In this document: piece by piece, positions 1 to 8,886 of the stretch | How positions within the stretch are numbered: position 1 is the first letter of the stretch | Layout of the letters: every line of letters starts with the position of its first letter | NCBI GenBank assembly: GCA_016218925.1 | Contig: JACRCR010000196.1 | Location: 1 to 49,310, forward strand | DNA from: Deltaproteobacteria bacterium | GTDB lineage: Bacteria > Desulfobacterota > Binatia > UBA1149 > CAITLU01 | Direction of reading: 5' to 3' | DNA: 49,310 nt | Notes under the pieces: model-generated | Seen by the model: the letters and a program-made list of their open reading frames with translations, nothing else | What the model was told of the DNA's origin: nothing | Databases searched by the model: none | Program-made: the position numbers and the translations under genes

Positions 1-60
1 CGCGGGTCCAGGCCGACAGTGCATTTCCTGGAGTCGCGCGTGGAGGCTATGTTCGCACCC

Positions 61-2502
61 ATGCAAACCGCGAGCTACTTCCCCGTCGCCTTTCGTCGTG
101 CCGCTCTTTCCTTCGTTGCCGCCGCACTGGCGCTGCTGGCGATCGCGCCCGACGCCTCAGCGCTCAACCCCGGCCCAACCCCGTTCATGGCCGCGACCGG
201 CTGGCCGGGCACCCACAGCGACTCGCGTAACTCGGACTTCGTGCCGTTCGTGACCTCCGCGCTGGAGACGGACTGGACCGCACTGGATGGCGCTGCGACC
301 TTGTTCGCTCCGACCATCGGCCCGGAGGGCAACCTCTACGTCGCGACCTCGCAGGGGCTCGGCTACTCGCACCTTCATGCCTTCGACCGCGACGGCAACC
401 TGCTCTGGGAGAGCCCGCCGATGGCGAGCGACGCCGATGTCGATTCGTACGCGGGCAGCAACGCGCCGATCGTCGACGTGGACGGCGACGTGTACTGCTC
501 GGACGGCGATCAACTCTGGGCGTTCCATTCCGGCGGAAGCCTGAAGTGGGTCAGCGCGCTGCCCGAAGCCGATGCTCCGTTCATCTCGCCGGTGATCACC
601 AACGACGGCTACGTCGGTGGCGTCACCATCCGAGGAAAGGTGGTGTTCTTCGATCGCACCACCGGCGTCCAGATCGCGCCGGCCGTCGACCTCCCGGGCG
701 TGAGCGATCTGACGTTTGGGGCAGCGCCCGATGGGCTGTGGGACCCGGCTTTCTTCGAGCAGTCGCTGATCGACGCGACCTACGCCGGCTTTTTCGGCGC
801 GGGCTACGAGATCGTCAACACGCCCGCGATCGATCCGTACACCGGCCGCATGTTCATCACCGGCTCTTCCGAATTCGGAACCAGCATCGGATATCTGTAC
901 GGCATCGACGTCGCCGCAGGCAATGCCTCGGTAGCGTTCGCAACGCGCATGGGCGGCGGCAGCGGCACCAGCCCGGCGGTCTCGCCCGACGGCAAGCAGG
1001 TCTACGCGGTCTCGAGCGCCGGCCTCATGGTCGCCGTCGACACCACCACCGGCGAAGTGTTGTGGGAGACCGCTGGCGCCGCCGATTCGGCTTCGCCCAC
1101 CGTCGGACCCGACGGAACCGTCTACACCGGTGCCGGGACTCAGAAGCTCACCGCGCTGGATCCGCGCGACGGCTCGATCCGCTGGCAGACCGATCGCGGC
1201 GACCTCGCTCGCGCAGAGCTGCCGACGGTTGCGGCTCAGCCGCCGCTGCTGCCCGACGGAGCGCCGGTGGCAGGCATCAACAGCGTCGTGACCGTGACCG
1301 GCAACGAGTTGCTGGCGGTGATGACGTTCCACTACGTGTTCGACAATCCGAATCCGGGCGGGCGCCCGCTGCTGCCGGTCTACCACCACATCATGCTCGG
1401 CGCGTTCTCGACTTCCGACGGAACGCTCAAGCGACTCGTGGATCTGCGCGACGCCAACGAGGGCATCGTCTCGGTCGGGGCCGACGGCGCCGTCTACGTC
1501 TCGCACGGAGCGATCTTCTCGACCCTCTTCTGGAATTCTCTCAACGGATTCCTCAGCGATCCGCAGGTGCGCCAGCCCTTCGCTCCGCTCGGTGGCATCA
1601 CCGCACTGCGGCCGGTGTCTCCTCTCGAACAGGCGCTGCAAGGCGTGATGTGGGTGCACGATCTGGCGCGGCAGGCCCGCGAACAAAACGACGACGCGAA
1701 GAAGGGCTCGCTCGATACCGCCCGCACCGCGGCCGAACGCGGCGTCGCGCAGCTCTCGGCCAGCTCGGCTTCGATGCTGGACGCCGCGGCCCAAGCCGAG
1801 ATCGCGGCGCCGGAGGCGACCTCGCGCGCCGCTTCGATCTCGTCGGCCTCCGGTCACCTGACCGCGGCGCTGGCGGCGATCACGGCGACAGACCGCACCA
1901 CGACGTCGAGCGAACTCACGGCGGCCACGGCCGATCTCGCGGCTGCGGTCGAAGGGCTGGCTTGCGACGACGCGTACGCCTGCACGACCGCACAGGCGAC
2001 GTTCATCGGTGGCGTGTGCACCACCGGAGAGGCGGCGACCGCGCCCGCCACCAAGCTCACCGCCAAGCTCCAGCCGGAAACCGCCAAGGACAAGGTCGTC
2101 CTGAAAGCGACGCTGTCCGCGTCGGCGCTGACCACCGATCCGGCTGCCACCGGCGTCACCGTTCGTCTGGGGCGCAGCGCGCCGTACGACGACGCGCACC
2201 AGATCTTCGAGGGAACCGTCCAGGGCATCGACCTCGTCGATATCAAGAGCGACGGCAGCGTTCTCGCGTACAAGGCGGCCAAGGGCGCGGTCGGGATCTC
2301 GATGCTGCGCGTGCAGCACGACAAGGACGGCAACGTGGTCGTCAAAGCCACGGTCAAAGGCGCGCAGACCGAGGGCCTGCGCGGCGCGCGCGCAATGAGC
2401 CTGGCGGTTGTGTTCGGCGATGATCCCTCTACCGACGACTGCGCCGGCGATGCGGCGGTGGCGTGCACCACCGCGGGCAAGTCGGTGAAGTGCAAGAAGT
2501 AG
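61..2502 (+). CDS. Exported PQQ-like beta-propeller protein
   Basis: This protein of about 813 residues starts with a signal peptide: a basic stretch around FRRAA, a long Ala/Leu core and a likely cleavage at DASA|LN. Residues from about 80 to 530 carry repeated PQQ/WD-like blades of the form YVAT..HLHAFDRDGNLLWE and AVDTTTGEVLWE, the pattern of BamB/PQQ_2 propellers. A helical Ala/Ser-rich segment follows, then a Lys-rich beta domain ending in a short Cys-containing tail (ACTTAGKSVKC). It is probably a periplasmic or surface scaffold; no catalytic site is visible. The start is uncertain. ATG at 49 and GTG at 19 are also in frame, and a GGAGG at 42-46 is too close to 49 and rather far from 61. 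Gene function is unknown. Confidence 0.75.
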   Translation: MQTASYFPVAFRRAALSFVAAALALLAIAPDASALNPGPTPFMAATGWPGTHSDSRNSDFVPFVTSALETDWTALDGAATLFAPTIGPEGNLYVATSQGLGYSHLHAFDRDGNLLWESPPMASDADVDSYAGSNAPIVDVDGDVYCSDGDQLWAFHSGGSLKWVSALPEADAPFISPVITNDGYVGGVTIRGKVVFFDRTTGVQIAPAVDLPGVSDLTFGAAPDGLWDPAFFEQSLIDATYAGFFGAGYEIVNTPAIDPYTGRMFITGSSEFGTSIGYLYGIDVAAGNASVAFATRMGGGSGTSPAVSPDGKQVYAVSSAGLMVAVDTTTGEVLWETAGAADSASPTVGPDGTVYTGAGTQKLTALDPRDGSIRWQTDRGDLARAELPTVAAQPPLLPDGAPVAGINSVVTVTGNELLAVMTFHYVFDNPNPGGRPLLPVYHHIMLGAFSTSDGTLKRLVDLRDANEGIVSVGADGAVYVSHGAIFSTLFWNSLNGFLSDPQVRQPFAPLGGITALRPVSPLEQALQGVMWVHDLARQAREQNDDAKKGSLDTARTAAERGVAQLSASSASMLDAAAQAEIAAPEATSRAASISSASGHLTAALAAITATDRTTTSSELTAATADLAAAVEGLACDDAYACTTAQATFIGGVCTTGEAATAPATKLTAKLQPETAKDKVVLKATLSASALTTDPAATGVTVRLGRSAPYDDAHQIFEGTVQGIDLVDIKSDGSVLAYKAAKGAVGISMLRVQHDKDGNVVVKATVKGAQTEGLRGARAMSLAVVFGDDPSTDDCAGDAAVACTTAGKSVKCKK

Positions 2503-2559
2503 CGCTCCACTGCTGACCGCGCCAGTCACGCGCGGACGCCAGGCGAGGAGCGCCGGAGC

Positions 2560-3849
2560 ATGACGACGAATAGCGATCCGACAGCGCTCCGCCCACGGCC
2601 GTTGGGGCTGTGCAGCGCCGTCGCGTTGATCGTTGCCAGCATGATCGGCACCGGCGTGTTCACGACCAGCGGGTTCCTGCTCGCGGATCTGGGATCTCGC
2701 CACGCAGTGCTGACCGTGTGGGCGGCCGGCGGCGTGGTGGCGTTGCTCGGCGCGCTCAGCTACGGCGCGCTGGCTCGGCGCCTGCCCGAGTCCGGTGGCG
2801 AGTACCTCTTCCTCTCGCGCACGCTGCACCCGGCAGCCGGCTACGTGGCCGGCTGGATTTCGCTGCTGGTGGGATTCTCGGCGCCGCTGGCCGCAGCGGC
2901 GGTAGGCTTCGGCGAATACACCAGCCACTGGTGGCCGCAGTTCGCGCCGCGCGCGACGGGCACCGCGCTGATCGTGCTGTTCGGCGCAATTCATTGCGTC
3001 CACGTACAACGCGGTGCCTGGGTCCAGAATGCCGCGGTACTGGTCAAGCTGGCGCTGCTCCTCATGTTCGTCGGCTTCGGTGCCGCGCGACTTGCCGGAC
3101 CGATGCCGGAGCCGGCGTCGGCGCCGGCTCCGCTCAGCGCGTTCGGACTGGCGCTGGTGTGGGTGTCGTTCAGCTACTCGGGATGGAACGCCGCGGTGTA
3201 TATCGGCGGCGAGATTCGCGATCCCGAGCGCAATCTGCCGCGGTCTCTCGTGATCGGCACAGCAGTGGTCACGCTTCTTTACGTCGCGCTGAACGCCGTC
3301 TTCGTCTTCTCCGCGCCGGTGGCGACGCTGAGCGGGCAACTCGAGGTGGGTCGCATCGCCGCGCAGGCACTGGGAGGTGTGGGCTGCGCGGAAGCGGTAA
3401 CCGCGCTGATCGCGCTGGCGCTGGCGACCAGCGTGTCGTCGCTCGTGATGACCGGGCCGCGGGTGTACGCACGAATGGCGGCGGACGGCACGGTGCCGCA
3501 ATGGTTGAAGACCGGAGTAGGGCCGCCGCGCGCGGCGATCGCGCTGCAGGTCGCCGTGTCGTCGGCAATGGTGTGGACCGCGACTTACGAGAGCCTGCTG
3601 ACCTACATCGGCTTCACGCTCGGGCTCAGCACCGCGGCCACCGTCGCAGCGCTGATGGTGCTCCGGCGACGCGAAGGTCCGTGTGTGCACGTACCGGGAT
3701 GGCCGTGGGTGCCCGGTGCGTTCGTCCTGGTAGTGCTGGCGACGACCGCGCTGGCGTTGCAATTGCGGCCGGCGGCGTCGCTGGCCGGTCTCGGCACTAT
3801 TGCGCTGGCGTGGCTGGCGTGGACGGTGCAGAGGCGCATCGAAAAGTAG
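2560..3849 (+). CDS. APC-family amino acid permease
   Basis: The 429-residue protein is polytopic, with about 12 hydrophobic segments. Its N-terminus carries the APC superfamily signature in the first membrane segment (SMIGTGVFTTSGF, residues 27-39), followed by YGALARRLPESGGEYLFLSR, which matches the loop after the third segment of amino acid/polyamine permeases. The family imports or exchanges amino acids across the inner membrane; the substrate cannot be read from sequence. A GAGGAG lies 9 bases before the ATG, which supports this start. It follows the propeller gene by 57 bases on the same strand, but nothing links the two functionally. Confidence 0.88.
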   Translation: MTTNSDPTALRPRPLGLCSAVALIVASMIGTGVFTTSGFLLADLGSRHAVLTVWAAGGVVALLGALSYGALARRLPESGGEYLFLSRTLHPAAGYVAGWISLLVGFSAPLAAAAVGFGEYTSHWWPQFAPRATGTALIVLFGAIHCVHVQRGAWVQNAAVLVKLALLLMFVGFGAARLAGPMPEPASAPAPLSAFGLALVWVSFSYSGWNAAVYIGGEIRDPERNLPRSLVIGTAVVTLLYVALNAVFVFSAPVATLSGQLEVGRIAAQALGGVGCAEAVTALIALALATSVSSLVMTGPRVYARMAADGTVPQWLKTGVGPPRAAIALQVAVSSAMVWTATYESLLTYIGFTLGLSTAATVAALMVLRRREGPCVHVPGWPWVPGAFVLVVLATTALALQLRPAASLAGLGTIALAWLAWTVQRRIEK

Positions 3850-3973
3850 CTGGCACCCCGTCGGGGGTCGCTGGCCCGGCGCGACCTGGTAACGCGGCGC
3901 CGCCCGAGCAAGATCGCGGGTTCTTCCGGCATTGCCGGTCGCGTCCGACGCGGTTTCGCGCCAGATTCAACGG

Positions 3974-4705
3974 GTGAAAACCGCGCCTTCTTCACGGTCT
4001 GTCACGTTGCTGGCGCTGTTTGCGACCTGGATCTCGCTCGGTTGTGCAGCCGCCGAAGACCTGGACTTCGCCGCCGCGCGCGAAGGCATGGTGCAGCAGC
4101 AACTCGTCGGTCGCGACATCACGAACCAGCGCGTACTGCAGGCGATGCGCACGGTGCCACGCCACCAGTTGGTGCCGGACTCGCTGCGCAGTCAGGCCTA
4201 CGACGACCACCCGTTGCCGATCGGCCACGGCCAGACCATCTCGCAACCATACATCGTGGCCTGCATGACACAGGCGCTGGATCCGCGCGCGGACGACGTG
4301 GTGCTGGAAGTCGGCACCGGCTCCGGCTACCAGGCGGCGGTGCTCGCCGGCCTGGTCAAAGACGTCTACACCATCGAGATCGTCGAAGAGTTGGCCAAGC
4401 GCGCCGAGGCCGACCTCAAACGCCTCGCGCTGACCAACGTTCACGTGCGCGCCGGCGACGGCTACCGAGGCTGGCCCGAGGCGGCGCCGTTCGACGCCAT
4501 CATAGTGACGTGCGCCCCCGACCACGTCCCTCAGCCGCTCATCGATCAGCTGGAAGACGGCGGACGCATGATAATTCCGGTCGGACCGACCTACGATCAG
4601 TCGCTCTACGTGCTGCGCAAGCATGGCTCCGAGGTGCGACGGCAAGCTGTCCTGCCGGTGGCGTTCGTACCGATGACCGGACACGCAAGAGAGACGAAGC
4701 GCTGA
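3974..4705 (+). CDS. pcm: Protein-L-isoaspartate O-methyltransferase, exported form
   Basis: The enzyme methylates L-isoaspartyl residues in damaged proteins using S-adenosylmethionine. The family is recognised from REGMVQQQLVGRDI near residue 36, the HGQTISQPYIVA substrate loop, the SAM-binding EVGTGSGYQAAVLA at about residue 112, and GDGYRGWPEAAPFDAI. With the GTG start at 3974, the protein has 243 residues and begins with a basic, hydrophobic leader (VTLLALFATWISLGC) ending in CAAAED. This looks like a signal peptide, with either signal peptidase cleavage or an imperfect lipobox. Most family members are cytoplasmic, so this is probably a periplasmic variant. An upstream ATG at 3932 is in frame but adds a charged, non-conserved extension. 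No clear ribosome-binding site is seen for either start. Confidence 0.88.
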   Translation: MKTAPSSRSVTLLALFATWISLGCAAAEDLDFAAAREGMVQQQLVGRDITNQRVLQAMRTVPRHQLVPDSLRSQAYDDHPLPIGHGQTISQPYIVACMTQALDPRADDVVLEVGTGSGYQAAVLAGLVKDVYTIEIVEELAKRAEADLKRLALTNVHVRAGDGYRGWPEAAPFDAIIVTCAPDHVPQPLIDQLEDGGRMIIPVGPTYDQSLYVLRKHGSEVRRQAVLPVAFVPMTGHARETKR

Positions 4706-4801
4706 ATCGGTGGCGCGTGAGAGTCGCACAGAGTGCGACCGCAATGCGGCCGGTCCGCAACGTTCCCCAGAACAGGACGAGGAGTCCGCTCAGCCGGTTG
4801 T

Positions 4802-4817
4802 CATTACTCCGGTAATG
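4802..4817. promoter_or_regulatory. Inverted repeat and possible autoregulated promoter of vapBC
   Basis: A perfect inverted repeat (CATTAC-TCCG-GTAATG) lies 16 bases before the antitoxin start. It overlaps a TTGTCA (-35-like, 4798-4803) and precedes a weak -10 (GATCAG, 4821-4826, spacer 17) that ends 7 bases before the ATG. AbrB/MazE-type antitoxins, alone or with their toxin, commonly bind inverted repeats in their own promoter, so this is a plausible operator. The -10 match is poor. Confidence 0.45.
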
Positions 4818-4833
4818 TGCGATCAGAGTCCAC

Positions 4834-5094
4834 ATGTCAGTCACACAATCGAAGTTGACGGCGCAAGGGCAGATCTCGGTGCCAGCCGCGGTGCGGCGCA
4901 AACTCGGGCTGGGTCCCGGCTCCGTGCTGGAGTGGGAAGAGGATGGCGAGCGGATCGTCGTGAGGCGGGTGGGTCGATACAGTTCGGAAGAGATCCATCG
5001 GGAGCTTTTTCCCCAAGCGCCGAAACGACGCACCGCAACTGAACTGAAAGAAGGGATTCGGCAGCTCCTGCGGAAAAGGCATGCGCGCGATTGA
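4834..5094 (+). CDS. vapB: AbrB/SpoVT-fold antitoxin (VapB-type)
   Basis: The 86-residue protein begins with the swapped-hairpin AbrB/MazE DNA-binding fold: SKLTAQGQISVPAAVRRKLG, then GPGSVLEWEEDGERIVVRR, over residues 6-46. The Arg/Lys-rich tail from about residue 62 (KRRTATELKEGIRQLLRKR) is the part that in such antitoxins wraps around the toxin. It overlaps the PIN toxin gene by 14 bases, the classic antitoxin-first arrangement. The pair probably represses its own promoter at the inverted repeat just upstream. Together they form a type II toxin-antitoxin module inserted between housekeeping genes. Confidence 0.88.
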   Translation: MSVTQSKLTAQGQISVPAAVRRKLGLGPGSVLEWEEDGERIVVRRVGRYSSEEIHRELFPQAPKRRTATELKEGIRQLLRKRHARD

Positions 5095-5461
5095 TACGAA
5101 CATCCTGGTGCGCCTGGTGACGCGCGATGACCCGAAGCAAGTGGCGGCAGCGGAGCTATTTGTCGCAAAGGGCGGCTGGGTGTCGCACCTCGTCCTGGCA
5201 GAGACTCTCTGGGTCTTGGAGGCAGTGTACGACTTAGACGCCGAGCGGCGTGCCACTGCCGTGGAAATGCTTCTCAATCACCGGAGTCTGACGCTGCAGG
5301 ATCCGGATGTCGTTGCGGCAGCGCTCGGGTGCTTCCGGCGCAAGCCATCTCTCGGCTTTTCTGACTGTCTGGTCCTGGAGATAGCCCGCAAGTCCGGGCA
5401 TCTCCCCCTCGGCACGTTCGATCGTAGCCTCGCAAGACTCGACGGTGCTGAGCGCGTGTGA
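5081..5461 (+). CDS. vapC: PIN-domain ribonuclease toxin (VapC-type)
   Basis: This 126-residue PIN-domain protein has the four acidic residues expected for a metal-dependent ribonuclease: D5 (AIDTNILVR), E41 (LAETLWVLE), D95 (GFSDCLVLE) and D114 (GTFDRSLAR). VapC toxins cut tRNA or rRNA and stop translation until neutralised by VapB. All catalytic positions are present, so the toxin is probably active. The start overlaps the end of the antitoxin gene, implying translational coupling. The RNA target cannot be predicted. Confidence 0.9.
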   Translation: MRAIDTNILVRLVTRDDPKQVAAAELFVAKGGWVSHLVLAETLWVLEAVYDLDAERRATAVEMLLNHRSLTLQDPDVVAAALGCFRRKPSLGFSDCLVLEIARKSGHLPLGTFDRSLARLDGAERV

Positions 5462-5537
5462 CGGCTACGGCCTCAGCACGATCGTACTGTTGGCCGGTGA
5501 CACGGTGCAGGTGAACGCTTCGACGTCGGCTGTGCTT

Positions 5538-5567
5538 GAGTAGCCGCGTGCGCTGGCGCGGCTACTC
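5538..5567. terminator. Hairpin between vapC and mtfA
   Basis: A perfect 11-bp inverted repeat (GAGTAGCCGCG / CGCGGCTACTC) with an 8-base loop lies between the convergent vapC and mtfA genes and overlaps the last codons of mtfA. There is no T-run on either side, so termination activity is uncertain; it may serve both strands. Confidence 0.45.
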
Positions 5568-6341
5568 CCCGCGCCGTCCCCAGCTTTTCGGGTCCTGGCA
5601 GTAGTACGCCGCCAGCGTCTTGTAGAGCTCGGGGTGACGGCGCGAGAACTCGAGCGGCTCCATGAAGAAATGCTCGGTAGCCACCGCGAAGAACTCCGAC
5701 GGATGAGTGGCGCCGTACTCGTCGATGAAGGTGCGCCTGCCGCGATCGGCGAGATCGCACAGGCGGTCGTACTCGCGTTCGAAAACCACCGGCCAGCGCG
5801 CGCGCAGCTGCGGGTCGTCGATCCTCGGCATGCCTTCGGTCTGGCCGTTCTCGGCGTCGAGCTGGTGCGAGAACTCGTGCAGAACCACATTGCAGCCGTC
5901 GTCGCGATCGGCGGCGCCGCGCAGCACGTCCTTCCACGACAGCACCACGCTGCCCGTGTCCCACGACTCGCCGACGTTTTCCGCTGTCTCCTCGATGACG
6001 AAGCCGCCTTCGGTGGGTTCCTGCATCGTCACCTTGTAGGCGTCCGGATAGACCAGAATGCTGTAGAGCGTCGGAAAGTAGGTCGCGGGGCGTCGCAGTT
6101 GCAGCACACCGGCCTCGGCGGCGATCAGCACGCGAACCTCGTCGGTAATGGTCTGTCCGCCGCAGCCTTCGAAGCGTTTCTCGGCCAGCAGCACGTGAAC
6201 GTGGCCGAGAAGCTCGCAGCGATCGCGCTCGGGAAGGCGGCGAAACAGCACGAAGCGCTTGTCGAGCAGTTCGCACCACGCTTGCGGAACCGCCTGGTCG
6301 CGCAGGCGCCGGCGCCGTCTTTCTCGGAACCAGCCGAGCAC
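5562..6341 (-). CDS. mtfA: MtfA-type zinc metallopeptidase (M90)
   Basis: The 259-residue protein carries the gluzincin site H155-E156-F-S-H159 followed by QLD, and a downstream acidic segment DEYGATHPSEFFAVATEHFF that supplies further conserved residues of the family. MtfA (DUF980, peptidase M90) is a cytosolic aminopeptidase; in E. coli it binds the glucose-PTS repressor Mlc. The length matches the family, and the basic N-terminus is not a signal peptide. The start is GTG, 13 bases downstream of the pyrF stop. It is the last gene of the minus-strand housekeeping run. Confidence 0.9.
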   Translation of the reverse strand: MLGWFRERRRRRLRDQAVPQAWCELLDKRFVLFRRLPERDRCELLGHVHVLLAEKRFEGCGGQTITDEVRVLIAAEAGVLQLRRPATYFPTLYSILVYPDAYKVTMQEPTEGGFVIEETAENVGESWDTGSVVLSWKDVLRGAADRDDGCNVVLHEFSHQLDAENGQTEGMPRIDDPQLRARWPVVFEREYDRLCDLADRGRRTFIDEYGATHPSEFFAVATEHFFMEPLEFSRRHPELYKTLAAYYCQDPKSWGRRGE

Positions 6342-6354
6342 GACGCCGCTCGCT

Positions 6355-7119
6355 TCAGCCCCGACGTCTGAGCACGAGAGCGTCGGCGATCTCGTCGATG
6401 ATGCGCTCGGCTTCTTCGCGCGGGTTGTCGGCGTCGCGGATCGGACGGCCCACCACTACGTAGTCGGCCCCCGAAAGCACTGCCTCGGCGGGGCCGGTAA
6501 CGCGGGTCTGGTCACCGCGATCATCGCCTTCGCGACGGATGCCGGGCGTGACGATCAGAAAGCGCGGGCCGCAGGCTTCGCGAATCGGACCGATTTCCTG
6601 CGGCGAAGCGACCACACCGTCCATGCCGGCTTCGGACGCGAGCAATGCCAGACGCAGCACCTGGTCTGCCACCGGAGTCTGCACGCCGATGGTCTTCAGA
6701 TCGGTAGACGACAAACTCGTGAGCACCGTCACCGCGAGCATCCGCGGCCGGCGCAGATGCTCGGTGCGGCACGCGCGGCGCACCTGACGTACGGCTTCGC
6801 GCATCATCGAACTGCTGCCCGAAGCGTGGACGTTGAACATCGCCACGCCGAGCCGGGTAGCCTCGACCGATGCGCGTGCAACGGTCTGCGGAATGTCATG
6901 GAACTTGAGGTCGAGAAAAACCTCACCGCCGCGTTCGCGCACGAACTCGATGATGCGCGGCCCTTCGCGCACGAAAAGCTGCTTGCCTACCTTGAACATC
7001 GCCACGCTGTCGCGCAGCGAACGAACGAGCTGGCCGGCTTCGCGGGCAGTGGACACGTCGAGCGCGAAGATCAGTCGCTCGCGCGCACGTTCGCGTAGTC
7101 CGGTGGAGCGTAGCGCCAC
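6355..7119 (-). CDS. pyrF: Orotidine 5'-phosphate decarboxylase
   Basis: PyrF converts OMP to UMP, the last step of pyrimidine synthesis. The 254-residue protein shows the FALDV strand (D21), K43 in FKVGKQLF, and the catalytic D-x-K-x-x-D at residues 70-75 within FLDLKFHDIP. It also has the phosphate-binding TPGIR and YVVVGRPI motifs. It begins with GTG behind a GAGGAG that overlaps the end of proS (4-base gap), so the two are probably translated from one message. Nothing unusual is seen. Confidence 0.96.
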   Translation of the reverse strand: MALRSTGLRERARERLIFALDVSTAREAGQLVRSLRDSVAMFKVGKQLFVREGPRIIEFVRERGGEVFLDLKFHDIPQTVARASVEATRLGVAMFNVHASGSSSMMREAVRQVRRACRTEHLRRPRMLAVTVLTSLSSTDLKTIGVQTPVADQVLRLALLASEAGMDGVVASPQEIGPIREACGPRFLIVTPGIRREGDDRGDQTRVTGPAEAVLSGADYVVVGRPIRDADNPREEAERIIDEIADALVLRRRG

Positions 7120-7123
7120 GACG

Positions 7124-8845
7124 TCAGCTCCTCAGTTCCTGGTGGGCGTTGCGCACGACCTCGGCGATCCGTGCCGCCGCGCCGTCGAGCGCAATTTCCT
7201 CAGCGGCAGTGGCGGCGCGCGCCTTCAGTTCGACCTTGCCGGCAGCCAGGCCGCGCGGTCCGATCGTGACCCGGAACGGGATCCCGAGCAGATCGGCGTC
7301 ATTGAACTTGACGCCGGCCCTCTCGTCGCGGTCGTCGAGCAGCACTTCGATGCCGGCGGCTTCGAGGTCCGCCTCCAGACGCAGCGCAGCCTCGCGGCTG
7401 GCCGCGTCGTCCCACTTGACCGGCACCAGCATCACTTCGAACGGCGCGATCGACACCGGCCATATGATGCCCTTGTCATCGTGGTTCTGCTCTACGGCGG
7501 CCGCCATCGTGCGCGACACGCCGATGCCGTAAGTGCCCATCTCCATCACGCACTCGGCGCCGGCCGCGTCCAGATAGGTGGCGCGCAGCTTCTCGCTGTA
7601 CTTCTTGCCGAGGTAGAAGACGTGACCCACTTCGATGCCGCGATGTTCCTCGAACACGCCGCCTTCGCAGCGCGCACACTCATCACCGGCGTGAGCGGTG
7701 CGAAGATTGGCGAAGACCACGCCCGGGAAGTCGCGTACCTGCGAAACGCCGGTAACGTGAGTGTCGGCGCGGTTGGCGCCCGAAACCATGTCGGCGCAGC
7801 CGCGAAGGCGCTCGTCGGCGTAGAGCGGAAGCGCCAGGCCGACCGGGCCGGCGAAGCCCTGCGGCGCACCGGTCAGAGTCTCGATCTCGGCCGCTTCGGC
7901 CATGCGCAGGTCCGTGGCCCCGAGCAGCGCTTTGAGCTTGGTCTCGCTCAGTTGATCGTCGCCGCGCAGCAACACCGCAACCCCGCGCTCGTCGGCCACG
8001 AGCAGCAGCGTCTTGACGAACTCAGTGGCAGGCCGCGACAGGAACGCCGAAACCTCTTCGATGGTGCGCACACCGGGAGTGGCGATCTCGGTCACCGGGG
8101 CGTCGGCGCGGGCCGGCTCGGCAACGGTGCGCATCTCGGCCTTCTCGACGTTGGCGGCGTACTCGCAGCGATTGCAACTGACGATCAGGTCTTCGCCCGA
8201 CTCGGCCAGTACCTGGAACTCGTGCGAGAGACTACCACCGATGTTGCCGGTGTCGGCTTCGACGGCGCGAAAGTCCAGCCCGCAGCGACGGAAGATGTGG
8301 CCGTAGACTTCGCGCATGCTGGCGTACTCGCGCAGGCAGTCCTCGTAGTCGGTGTGGTACGAATAGCCGTCCTTCATCAGGAATTCGCGCCCGCGCATCA
8401 GGCCAAAACGCGGGCGGATCTCGTCGCGGAACTTGGTCTGGATCTGGTAGAGGTTGAGCGGCAGGTCACGATACGAGCGCACGTCGCGACGCACCAGATC
8501 GGTCATGACCTCTTCGTGCGTGGGACCCAGACAGAACTCGCGATCGTTACGGTCCTTGATGCGCAGCAGTTCCTTGCCGTAGATGTCCCAGCGCCCGCTC
8601 TCCTGCCACAGCTCGGACGGGCACACGACCGGCAGCAGCACTTCCTGGCACCCGGCGCGATTGAGTTCCTCGCGAACGATGTTCTCGACCTTCCTGAGCG
8701 TGCGTCGCCCGAGCGGCAGGAAATCGTAGATGCCGCGCGCCACCTGGCGGATCATCGCGGCGCGCATCAGCAGCCGGTGGCTGACGACTTCCGCCTCTGC
8801 GGGATCTTCCTTGAGGGTCGGGATGAGTAGACGAGAGTAGTGCAC
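7124..8845 (-). CDS. proS: Prolyl-tRNA synthetase
   Basis: This class II aminoacyl-tRNA synthetase charges tRNA-Pro. At 573 residues it is the bacterial-type (ProRS1) architecture. Class II motifs appear in GIYDFLPLGRRTLRKVENIVREE (motif 1 area) and in RFGLMRGREFLMKDGYSYH (motif 2). A long insertion from about residue 230 to 390, including ALPLYADERLRGCADMVSGA, corresponds to the INS editing domain that removes mischarged Ala. An anticodon-binding domain closes the protein. The start is GTG in MHYSRLLIPTLKEDP, which aligns with the family N-terminus. It lies between ispG and pyrF in a co-directional run. Confidence 0.97.
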   Translation of the reverse strand: MHYSRLLIPTLKEDPAEAEVVSHRLLMRAAMIRQVARGIYDFLPLGRRTLRKVENIVREELNRAGCQEVLLPVVCPSELWQESGRWDIYGKELLRIKDRNDREFCLGPTHEEVMTDLVRRDVRSYRDLPLNLYQIQTKFRDEIRPRFGLMRGREFLMKDGYSYHTDYEDCLREYASMREVYGHIFRRCGLDFRAVEADTGNIGGSLSHEFQVLAESGEDLIVSCNRCEYAANVEKAEMRTVAEPARADAPVTEIATPGVRTIEEVSAFLSRPATEFVKTLLLVADERGVAVLLRGDDQLSETKLKALLGATDLRMAEAAEIETLTGAPQGFAGPVGLALPLYADERLRGCADMVSGANRADTHVTGVSQVRDFPGVVFANLRTAHAGDECARCEGGVFEEHRGIEVGHVFYLGKKYSEKLRATYLDAAGAECVMEMGTYGIGVSRTMAAAVEQNHDDKGIIWPVSIAPFEVMLVPVKWDDAASREAALRLEADLEAAGIEVLLDDRDERAGVKFNDADLLGIPFRVTIGPRGLAAGKVELKARAATAAEEIALDGAAARIAEVVRNAHQELRS

Positions 8846-8886
8846 GAGTTACCCGCTGAAGTGTCAGAGATCGTGAAAAATCAGAG

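Noticed and set aside
157..3762. A 1201-codon open frame on the minus strand antisense to the propeller and permease genes
   Set aside because: It is Arg/His/Gly-rich, lacks domain or membrane patterns and is explained by GC-rich third positions of the two plus-strand genes.
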